A DNA stretch of 40,232 nucleotides. It comes from Deltaproteobacteria bacterium YD0425bin50 (GTDB taxonomy: Bacteria > Desulfobacterota > Desulfobacteria > Desulfobacterales > YD0425bin50). The stretch spans positions 1 through 40,232 of the forward strand of contig PDZT01000010.1 in the NCBI GenBank assembly GCA_002753105.1, given 5' to 3'. Of the stretch, positions 22,631-29,509 are shown one piece after another. Each line of letters begins with the position of its first letter. Position 1 is the stretch's first letter. The translations under genes were made by a program, and so were the position numbers. Below the pieces are notes generated by a model. That model did not search any database and was not told where the DNA came from. It was given only the letters and a program-made list of their open reading frames with translations.

Positions 22631-25081
22631 ATGATGGGTTTGCTTATGAAACTAAAGTTAACAAAAGGTAAAAATAGCATCACTGAGTTTTTTGCAACAA
22701 GTAAAGTGGTTGTCTGGTCACTTTATATACTGGTTTCATTGATATTTACGGTATTTATATATCCTGAACTGGTAGGTCAAAAGCATTCCTATCAACTTGG
22801 TGATGTGGTTGAACATGACATTAAAGCACCAAAGGATTTTTTTATTGAAGATATTGACGCGACTGAAGCGAATAAAAAACATGCAATGGAATCCGTATTA
22901 AACGTTTACGATTTTGATGAAACGATATTAACCACCATATTAAAGCATGTTGATAGGGCGTTTAATTTATTGCTTTCACTGATATCAGAAATGGATAAAG
23001 AACCTGAACCTAAAAATGAAAAGAAATCTGATTCAAAAAAAGATGAGGTACTGCCTGCCAATATTGATATTCCATTAACTACCCATGAAAAAATCTGGCA
23101 ACTCAAAGACCAGTTTGAAGCTCTTATAGGAATTTCCGTAAGTAACGGCGCCTTTCAATTGTTAGAAAAAGAAAAATTTTCATCTGAAATATCAAGACTT
23201 ATTAAAGAACTTCTTATAAAAATATTAGAAAATGGTGTGGTCGCCAATAAAGAAATGGTGTTAAGAGAATTGGATAAAGGCATTATTATCCAAGATGTTC
23301 AAACCAAGACTGAGCGGACTGTATATAAATTAAAACAATATTATGGTTTAGATCAGGCCAAAAACTTGGTGGGTATTATCGGCGAACCTTTATTAACCAA
23401 CGTCAATTATAATATTAAAAATCTAATTATTGATTTTGTACAGAGGCTCATTGTACCCAATATTACGTTAAACCGTAGCGAAACCAAAGAAAAAGAAAAA
23501 GAAGCATCTGATGAAGTCAAACCGGTTTTGTACAAAGTAAAATCAGGGGAGATGCTGCTTAGGGAAGGAGAACGGGTTACAGAAACACAACTCAGAATAC
23601 TCAAAGACCTTGATGCCTTGTCGAACCGGGATCATTTTTCAATAAGCAGTATTGGCACAATGATGCTGATTTTTTTATTTTTTCTAACCATTCATATCAT
23701 TCACGAACGATCCTTACTTCATCTTTCTACTTCCTTAAATAAAAGTGTATTATTTATCTGTTTTGTGATGATTATTTTTTTCTTTATTGCAAAGTTATAT
23801 TCAACCTTTCCTGAAACATTTGCTATAGATATTTCTTCATCATTTCCAAAACCATCGATCCCTTATACCATACCGCTTGCTTCTGGCGCCATGATTGTCT
23901 GTTTGTTTATGGGACTTGAAATCGCTGTGCTTTTTGCCTTATTGCTTGCGCTGGTTACGAGTATTGTGTTTGCCAATAATTTCAAATTATTTATCTATGT
24001 TTTTTTTAGCAGTTTAATGGCAGCTTACTGGATGCAAAATTGTAGCGAACGTCGGGTATTCATCAAGGCGGGCGCTAAGTTAGGACTTTTCAATATGGTA
24101 TTAGCTACAACACTGGACATTTATAATGCTAATTTTTCGTATATGATGTTCCTATGGGATTGTTTCTTTGGTTTTTTAGGGGGAATGGTTTCAGGTGTCA
24201 TTACTGCTGGACTTGCACCGTTGATTGAACTCTTGTTTGACTATACCACAGATATAAAACTGCTTGAATTTGCGAATTTGGATAAACCCCTTTTACGAAA
24301 ATTGATGCTTGAAGCTCCGGGAACCTACAATCACAGTGTTATTGTTGGAACTATGGCTGAAGCTGCAGCGTCTGAAATTGGCGCCAATCCGCTTTTAGCG
24401 AAAGTGTGTGGATATTACCATGATATTGGCAAGATCAAAAAGCCTTTATATTTTATTGAAAACCAACAAGATGGAAAGAATAAGCATGACAAACTAGCGC
24501 CATCCATGTCAGCATTGATTATTATAGCTCATGTAAAAGATGGTATTGAAATGGCGAGAACCCATAAATTAGGTCAGGCCATCATGGATACGATTCAACA
24601 GCATCATGGAACCAGTCTTATTAGCTACTTTTATGAAAAAGCCAAAATGTTAAAAGGTGAAGATGCAGTTGCATCAGAAGATTTCAGATATCCGGGGCCG
24701 CGTCCTCAAACACGAGAAGCTGGAATTGTCATGCTTGCAGATGTTGTAGAGGCGGCTTCACGCACCTTAGACAATCCTACACCAGCAAGGATTCAAGGTT
24801 TAGTTCAAACCTTGGTGAATAAAATTTTTTCAGATGGTCAACTGAATGAATGTGAATTGACACTCAAAGACTTACATAGTATTGCAAAAAGCTTTAATAC
24901 ATTGCTGAATGGTATTCACCATCATCGTATTGAATATTCTTCTGAGCCATCTTCATCTACTAATGGAAAAAGTAATAAAAATGAAAATATTGATAAGCAA
25001 CAACCAAAACAAGCACGAGATTTGTCAAAAAACCCTACAAAAGAAGGCGATGGCCATCTTAAACGCCTTGGATTATCATGA
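22631..25081 (+). CDS. 7TM HD-family phosphohydrolase (PgpH/YqfF type)
   Basis: From the ATG at 22631 this is an 816-residue membrane HD protein. One N-terminal membrane segment (about 27-45) is followed by a large extracytoplasmic 7TM-HDED sensor domain (about 50-335), a seven-segment membrane block (about 340-535) and a cytoplasmic HD domain. That domain has NHSVIVG and the catalytic YYHDIGKIKKP (about 594-604), then HHGTSL and VMLADVVEAASR. A polar tail ends the protein. PgpH of Listeria degrades c-di-AMP; whether this lineage uses c-di-AMP is unclear. It begins one base after the phoH stop; in-frame ATGs at 22613 and 22646 are alternatives. Its tail overlaps ybeY. Confidence 0.9.
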   Translation: MMGLLMKLKLTKGKNSITEFFATSKVVVWSLYILVSLIFTVFIYPELVGQKHSYQLGDVVEHDIKAPKDFFIEDIDATEANKKHAMESVLNVYDFDETILTTILKHVDRAFNLLLSLISEMDKEPEPKNEKKSDSKKDEVLPANIDIPLTTHEKIWQLKDQFEALIGISVSNGAFQLLEKEKFSSEISRLIKELLIKILENGVVANKEMVLRELDKGIIIQDVQTKTERTVYKLKQYYGLDQAKNLVGIIGEPLLTNVNYNIKNLIIDFVQRLIVPNITLNRSETKEKEKEASDEVKPVLYKVKSGEMLLREGERVTETQLRILKDLDALSNRDHFSISSIGTMMLIFLFFLTIHIIHERSLLHLSTSLNKSVLFICFVMIIFFFIAKLYSTFPETFAIDISSSFPKPSIPYTIPLASGAMIVCLFMGLEIAVLFALLLALVTSIVFANNFKLFIYVFFSSLMAAYWMQNCSERRVFIKAGAKLGLFNMVLATTLDIYNANFSYMMFLWDCFFGFLGGMVSGVITAGLAPLIELLFDYTTDIKLLEFANLDKPLLRKLMLEAPGTYNHSVIVGTMAEAAASEIGANPLLAKVCGYYHDIGKIKKPLYFIENQQDGKNKHDKLAPSMSALIIIAHVKDGIEMARTHKLGQAIMDTIQQHHGTSLISYFYEKAKMLKGEDAVASEDFRYPGPRPQTREAGIVMLADVVEAASRTLDNPTPARIQGLVQTLVNKIFSDGQLNECELTLKDLHSIAKSFNTLLNGIHHHRIEYSSEPSSSTNGKSNKNENIDKQQPKQARDLSKNPTKEGDGHLKRLGLS

Positions 25082-25418
25082 TCATGAATTGTCGATTGTG
25101 ATTACTGATGATACTGAAATTACAGAGTTGAATCAGCAGTATTTTAATCGACAAGGCCCAACTAATGTCATCGCGTTTCCCATGCAGTCTGAAACTTTTC
25201 CAGACATCAACCCGGATTTGTTGGGTGATGTCGTTATTTCCGCAGATACGGCAGCCCGGGAAGCTGAGGATGGAGAAATAGTTTTTGATCAACGGATGAC
25301 AGAATTATTGATTCATGGTATTTTGCATCTCCTTGGATATGACCATGAAACGGATGTTGAAGAAGCAAAAGAAATGGAAACAAAAGCAGAGGAACTGCTG
25401 CATTTATTAAATACTTAA
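24981..25418 (+). CDS. ybeY: Endoribonuclease / rRNA maturation factor YbeY
   Basis: YbeY is a zinc-dependent protein required for 16S rRNA 3' end processing and ribosome quality control. The signature HGILHLLGYDH (three zinc-binding histidines) is near the C-terminus, preceded by LNQQYFNRQGPTNVIAFPM and LLGDVVIS. I start it at 24981 (MKILISNNQNK, 145 residues), the usual YbeY opening. In-frame starts at 24909 and 24963 would only lengthen the overlap. Even so the first 101 bases lie inside the end of the PgpH-type gene in another frame. Confidence 0.92.
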   Translation: MKILISNNQNKHEICQKTLQKKAMAILNALDYHDHELSIVITDDTEITELNQQYFNRQGPTNVIAFPMQSETFPDINPDLLGDVVISADTAAREAEDGEIVFDQRMTELLIHGILHLLGYDHETDVEEAKEMETKAEELLHLLNT

Positions 25419-25438
25419 TCCAATAAGGAGACTTATAC

Positions 25439-26158
25439 ATGGCTGGATTAGCAGTAAATGTGGATCATGTCGCCACATTAAGACAGGCAAGGCAAGTGTT
25501 ATATCCTGATCCCGTAGCTGCTGCCATTCAGGCAGAATTGGCAGGGTGTGATGGAATTGTTGTTCATTTACGGGAAGACAGGCGACATATTCAAGATCGG
25601 GATGTACGGATTTTAAGACAAATCGTTCAAACTAAATTGATCTTGGAAATGGCTGCGACTTCAGAAATGATTGGTATTGCATTAGAACTCAAGCCTGATG
25701 TTGTAACACTTGTTCCTGAAAAACGAAATGAAATGACAACTGAAGGCGGTATTGATTTAACTGTATATAAAGATGAAATCGGGGCTGCCATTCAAACCCT
25801 TCAACTGAATGGAATTCGTGTCAGTGTTTTTATTGATCCTGATCCAGATCAAGTTAAAATCGCTCATAAAATTAATACGAATATCGTTGAAATTCATACC
25901 GGTGCTTTATGCGAGACCAAATCCATCGTTCATCAATCCAAATGCTTATCTAAAATCGTGGATGCCATTAAATTAGCTCATAAACTCAATCTGAATGTTC
26001 ACGCAGGACATGGGTTGTGCTATCAAACCATTAAATTGTTTGAAGGCTTGCATGAAATCGATGAATTTAGTATCGGACATAGCATTATTTCAAGAGCAAT
26101 TATGGTGGGCATGCATACTGCGGTTAAAGAAATGCTGGATATGATTTATTCACTTTAA
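25439..26158 (+). CDS. pdxJ: Pyridoxine 5'-phosphate synthase
   Basis: PdxJ condenses 1-deoxyxylulose 5-phosphate with 3-amino-1-hydroxyacetone 1-phosphate to make pyridoxine 5'-phosphate, the last ring-forming step of the DXP-dependent vitamin B6 route. The 239-residue TIM barrel shows NVDHVATLRQAR (7-18), HLREDRRHIQDRDV (about 43-56), LVPEKRNEMTTEGGIDL, HTGALC and NVHAGHGLCY. An AGGAG lies 8 to 9 bases before the ATG. The stop shares a base with an ATG of the next gene (TAATG). No acpS gene follows, although the two are adjacent in many bacteria. Confidence 0.96.
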   Translation: MAGLAVNVDHVATLRQARQVLYPDPVAAAIQAELAGCDGIVVHLREDRRHIQDRDVRILRQIVQTKLILEMAATSEMIGIALELKPDVVTLVPEKRNEMTTEGGIDLTVYKDEIGAAIQTLQLNGIRVSVFIDPDPDQVKIAHKINTNIVEIHTGALCETKSIVHQSKCLSKIVDAIKLAHKLNLNVHAGHGLCYQTIKLFEGLHEIDEFSIGHSIISRAIMVGMHTAVKEMLDMIYSL

Positions 26159-26172
26159 TGGAGATTACTCAC

Positions 26173-27780
26173 ATGTATCTGGTTACTGCTGAAGAAATGC
26201 AGGAAATGGATCGATTAACCATTACCTCTTTTGGTTTACCCGGCAGAATTTTAATGGAAAATGCCGGAAGAGGTGTAACTCAATCGATTTTAACTAATTT
26301 TCCGAACTGTCATGAAAAAAAAATTGGGATTATTGCAGGTAGTGGCAATAATGGCGGGGACGGTTTTGTTGTAGCCCGTTATCTGGCTCAAAAAGGCATT
26401 CAGACCAGTGTATTTTTGCTTGCATCATCAGAAAAACTTAAAGGAGATGCTGCAGAAAATTATAAATTATTATCTGTGTTACAAATACCTGTATATGAGA
26501 TTTTAACGATCGACTCATGGGAAACATTAACGACAAGTGTATTAGAACAGGATATTTGGGTGGATGCACTTTTAGGAACCGGTTTAAAATCTGATGTCAA
26601 AGGTTTTCTTCGAGATGTTATTCAACAAATTAATCAATTGAATAAACCTGTGATTGCTGTAGATTTACCTTCGGGCATAGATACAAATTCAGGCCAACCC
26701 CTTGGTGAGGCCATGAAAGCATATGCAACTGTTACATTTGCATTTCCCAAAATTGGACACGTAATTTATCCGGGAGTGGACTACACCGGCAAGCTTGAAG
26801 TAGTGGATATCGGTATTCCAACTTATATTTCAGAAGAAGTAAGCCCGCGTCAATTTTTACTGACCCCTGATGAAATTCAACATAATTTGCATGATCGGCC
26901 CGGGGATATTCATAAAGGCAAAACAGGTCATGTATTTGTATTAGCAGGCTCTTATGGAAAAACAGGCGCTGCCGTTTTATCTAGCATGGCAGCATTACGC
27001 GCAGGCGCAGGCCTTGTAACACTTGGAATTCCCGAAAGCTTAAATCCGATTCTCGAATCCCAATTGCTTGAAGCCATGACTCTGCCGCTTCCAGAAACCA
27101 TTTATGGAGTATTTGATGTAGCGGCATTGGATACAATTGTTGCATTTGCTTCAGCTAAAAACTGTCTTGCATTAGGCCCCGGTATTGGAACCCATCATCA
27201 AACGGTTGAGTTAGTATCCCAATTGCTGTCACAAATTACGATACCTATGGTGATTGATGCGGATGGTATCAATTGCCTAACTAAGAGTAATTTGCATCTT
27301 CTCAAACATTTAAAAAAACCAGCAGTGTTGACTCCACATCCGGGAGAAATGGCGCGTCTTATTAATGAATCTGTCGCCGATATTCAACAGAATAGAATAC
27401 ATTATGCCAGATATTTTGCTGAAACCTATAATGTTCACCTTGTCTTAAAAGGTGCCCGTACGGTTATTGCCCATCCAGATGGCCGTGTATTCGTTAATCC
27501 TACAGGTAACAGCGGCATGGCTCAAGGCGGAATGGGAGATGTGTTGACCGGATTAATTGCCGGGTTTATAGCTCAGGGGATGTCTCAGGAACAAGCCACG
27601 CATGTCGGTGTTTACTTACATGGTGCATCTGCAGATCAGTTGTTCAAAACAGTCGGGCCTTATGGCTATTTGGCATCTGAAGTCATAAATCAGATTCCTC
27701 ATGAAATTCAACGGATATTATCAATCAATCAACATCAAACCTCTTTGAAAGACTTATCCTCATATACAATTCAATTATGA
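26173..27780 (+). CDS. nnr: Bifunctional NAD(P)H-hydrate repair enzyme
   Basis: This enzyme repairs damaged NAD(P)HX. The N-terminal YjeF_N domain (about 1-215) epimerises R- and S-forms and shows GSGNNGGDGFVVARYL and VDLPSGIDTNSGQP. The C-terminal ribokinase-like domain (about 230-515) is the ADP/ATP-dependent dehydratase, with LTPHPGEMARL and NPTGNSGMAQGGMGDVLTG. From 26173 it is 535 residues. This ATG has GGAG 9 bases upstream and gives the conserved MYLVTAEEMQEMD opening; an earlier ATG at 26158 overlaps the pdxJ stop. The 3' end overlaps tsaE by ATGA. Confidence 0.94.
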   Translation: MYLVTAEEMQEMDRLTITSFGLPGRILMENAGRGVTQSILTNFPNCHEKKIGIIAGSGNNGGDGFVVARYLAQKGIQTSVFLLASSEKLKGDAAENYKLLSVLQIPVYEILTIDSWETLTTSVLEQDIWVDALLGTGLKSDVKGFLRDVIQQINQLNKPVIAVDLPSGIDTNSGQPLGEAMKAYATVTFAFPKIGHVIYPGVDYTGKLEVVDIGIPTYISEEVSPRQFLLTPDEIQHNLHDRPGDIHKGKTGHVFVLAGSYGKTGAAVLSSMAALRAGAGLVTLGIPESLNPILESQLLEAMTLPLPETIYGVFDVAALDTIVAFASAKNCLALGPGIGTHHQTVELVSQLLSQITIPMVIDADGINCLTKSNLHLLKHLKKPAVLTPHPGEMARLINESVADIQQNRIHYARYFAETYNVHLVLKGARTVIAHPDGRVFVNPTGNSGMAQGGMGDVLTGLIAGFIAQGMSQEQATHVGVYLHGASADQLFKTVGPYGYLASEVINQIPHEIQRILSINQHQTSLKDLSSYTIQL

Positions 27781-28262
27781 ATGAACATAAAGCACTAACA
27801 TCTTCAGCAGAAGAGACATTTCAGTTTGGGTATGCAATAGGAAAATCCTGTATTACTACGCCATTAATAATCTCGTTAATCGGTGATTTAGGGTGTGGAA
27901 AAACAGCATTTGTTCAAGGATTAGCACGAGGCCTTGATGTGCCAGACACAGTTCCAGTTACCAGCCCTACTTATGGTATCATTCATACATATTCAGGAAA
28001 AGTTACAATACACCATGTTGATTTATATCGATTGAAAGATCATGACGAGGAACAGTTGGAACAAATTGGACTGTCTGAGATATTTGACGATGATGCAGTC
28101 ATCGCTATTGAATGGGCAGATCGTTTACCCGCTCTCTGGTATGAGCATTATGTCAGTTTGTCTTTAACGTTTACAATCCTTTCAGATCAACAGCGTGATA
28201 TCCATGTGCGAGTCTTAAAACAGGAACAATGCAGTTTAAACACTTTACCCCTGATCAAGTGA
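27777..28262 (+). CDS. tsaE: tRNA t6A biosynthesis ATPase TsaE
   Basis: TsaE binds the TsaB-TsaD complex and is needed for N6-threonylcarbamoyladenosine at position 37 of ANN-decoding tRNAs. The 161-residue protein has Walker A GDLGCGKT (36-43), VTSPTYGIIHTY and HHVDLYRL (both highly conserved), and IEWADRLP as the Walker B region. It is coupled to nnr by a four-base overlap (27777-27780). Its stop TGA shares a base with the ATG of a 22-codon micro-ORF. Confidence 0.94.
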   Translation: MNEHKALTSSAEETFQFGYAIGKSCITTPLIISLIGDLGCGKTAFVQGLARGLDVPDTVPVTSPTYGIIHTYSGKVTIHHVDLYRLKDHDEEQLEQIGLSEIFDDDAVIAIEWADRLPALWYEHYVSLSLTFTILSDQQRDIHVRVLKQEQCSLNTLPLIK

Positions 28263-28330
28263 TGGTTCTCTTAATTTTAGGGATTGGGATTCTGTGTCTC
28301 ATCCTATATCGAACTGTTTATGGATTTTAA
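28262..28330 (+). CDS. Possible 22-residue single-pass membrane micro-protein
   Basis: An ATG at 28262 overlaps the tsaE stop (TGATG) and opens a 22-codon frame. The product is almost entirely hydrophobic (MVLLILGIGILCLIL) and ends YRTVYGF, as in a small membrane protein with a short positively charged end. Its stop at 28328-28330 lies just past the pabA start at 28320. It fills the gap between the two genes exactly. Coding is suggested by hydrophobicity and overlaps only; it could instead be a translational bridge. Confidence 0.4.
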   Translation: MVLLILGIGILCLILYRTVYGF

Positions 28331-28919
28331 GACCGTGAAACGGCTTGTTGTTATTGATAATTATGATTCATTTACTTATAATCTCGTTCAGATGTTCATG
28401 GTGTATGACCTTGACATCACAGTTGTTCGAAGCGATAAAATAAGTATCGAAGCTATTACGTCTAATTTACCAGATTATATCGTAATAAGCCCCGGCCCAA
28501 AAGACCCGCAACATGCAGGCATTTCTATTGAATTAATTCGGGCTTTATATAAACGAGTCCCTATTTTAGGAGTTTGTCTTGGAATGCAATGCTTTAATGA
28601 GGTATTTTCAGGTCATACCATAAGAGCCACCATCCCTGTTCATGGGAAAACCAGTCTTGTCTATCATCACGATCAGGGTATTTTCAAAAATATACCATCA
28701 CCGTTTGTTGCAGCCCGATACCATTCCCTGACTGTAAAAATAAACAGCCCGGAACTGATAGTCACAGCTACAACATCAGACAATTTAGTTATGGGGATGG
28801 CACATTGTGACTATCCAGTATTCGGAGTTCAATTTCATCCGGAAAGTTTTATGACTGAGTATGGATGGCAAATGATCAATAATTTTTTATCCGCAGATGT
28901 CGCAGATGGACGCAGATAA
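28320..28919 (+). CDS. pabA: Glutamine amidotransferase of aminodeoxychorismate/anthranilate synthase (PabA/TrpG)
   Basis: This subunit hydrolyses glutamine and channels ammonia to the chorismate-binding partner. From 28320 it is 199 residues. The catalytic triad is visible: Cys86 in GVCLGMQ, His173 and Glu175 in QFHPESF. The opening LVVIDNYDSFTYNLVQ and ISPGPKDPQHAG are typical. With the PabB-PabC fusion downstream it most likely makes 4-aminobenzoate for folate. The last nine residues (SADVADGRR) and the stop are encoded by the left repeat of the GxxExxY cassette. No clear ribosome binding site precedes the ATG, so coupling through the micro-ORF is possible. Confidence 0.9.
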   Translation: MDFKTVKRLVVIDNYDSFTYNLVQMFMVYDLDITVVRSDKISIEAITSNLPDYIVISPGPKDPQHAGISIELIRALYKRVPILGVCLGMQCFNEVFSGHTIRATIPVHGKTSLVYHHDQGIFKNIPSPFVAARYHSLTVKINSPELIVTATTSDNLVMGMAHCDYPVFGVQFHPESFMTEYGWQMINNFLSADVADGRR

Positions 28920-28940
28920 GCAAGATAAGCGAGATAAGCA
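28889..28940. repeat. Left flanking repeat of the GxxExxY cassette
   Basis: ATCCGCAGATGTCGCAGATG leads an iterated CGCAGATN pattern that decays into AGATAAGC repeats. The same opening recurs at 29286 and 29406. It encodes the C-terminus of pabA in one frame and the N-terminus of the GxxExxY protein in another. Confidence 0.75.
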
Positions 28941-29316
28941 AACATACGCAATAATTGGTGCGGCTATGATTGTTCATAGAGAATTGGGATGCGGGTTTTT
29001 AGAAGCGGTGTATCAAGAAGCTTTAGAAAAAGAATTTCAAATTCAACGTATCCCATATAAAAGAGAACATGAAATACCTGTTTTTTATCGAGGGGAAAAA
29101 CTTAAATCGTACTATAAAGCTGATTTTGTCTGCTTTGAAAACATCATTGTCGAGTTAAAAGCATTAAGCATTATTTCTGGAATTGAAGAAGCGCAGGTAA
29201 TAAACTATTTAAAAGCTAGTGGATTTCATAGGGCATTACTTATCAATTTCGGAACAAAACAATTGCAATATAAAAGATTGATTTTATCCGCAGATTACAC
29301 AGATTATCACAGATAA
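28897..29316 (+). CDS. GxxExxY protein (PD-(D/E)XK nuclease-like)
   Basis: This 139-residue protein has the family motif G33-F-L-E36-A-V-Y39 in ELGCGFLEAVYQEAL. A nuclease-like core follows, with Asp76 (YYKADFVCF) and Glu86-Leu-Lys88 (IIVELKAL), as in PD-(D/E)XK folds. The family is of unknown function and is often present in many copies per genome next to short repeats. Here both protein ends (SQMDADKQD and SADYTDYHR) are encoded by the flanking CGCAGAT repeats. The start is uncertain: ATGs at 28897 and 28906, no ribosome binding site. It overlaps pabA and separates it from pabB, so it appears inserted. Confidence 0.85.
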   Translation: MSQMDADKQDKRDKQTYAIIGAAMIVHRELGCGFLEAVYQEALEKEFQIQRIPYKREHEIPVFYRGEKLKSYYKADFVCFENIIVELKALSIISGIEEAQVINYLKASGFHRALLINFGTKQLQYKRLILSADYTDYHR

Positions 29317-29486
29317 AAAATAATAAATTATCTGCGTAATCTGCGTAATCTGTTGATTGTAATCTGCTGCTGCGGAACAACACAATTGCAAAAAGATTGA
29401 TTTTATCCGCAGATGTCGCAGATTATCACAGATTAAAACGTAATAATTTATCTGCGTAATCTGCGTAATCTGCGGATTGTAATCAG
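29250..29486. repeat. Tandem right-end repeat of the GxxExxY cassette
   Basis: Two direct copies of about 123 and 114 bases (29250-29372 and 29373-29486) each begin CGGAACAA, contain the last codons of the GxxExxY gene (AATTGCAA ... AAGATTGATTTTATCCGCAG), and then an inverted-repeat pair. In that pair ATCCGCAGAT-type and ATCTGCGTAATCTG-type arms face each other around an AT-rich centre. A third, partial right arm (AATCTGCGTAATCTG) recurs at about 29525-29539 inside the pabB frame. Confidence 0.8.
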
Positions 29487-29492
29487 CGGAAC

Positions 29493-29509
29493 GGAGGAGG
29501 AACGACTTG
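29493..29509 (+). promoter_or_regulatory. Ribosome binding site and TTG start of pabBC
   Basis: GGAGGAGG (29493-29500) lies 6 bases before TTG at 29507. No in-frame ATG exists nearby; the ATG in GGATTCATGTTG is in another frame. This strong site therefore decides the start. It stands just after the last cassette repeat. Confidence 0.7.

Noticed and set aside
28889-29486. Repeats around the GxxExxY gene as a CRISPR array
   Set aside because: Units are short, in both orientations and partly coding, with no regular unique spacers and no cas genes.
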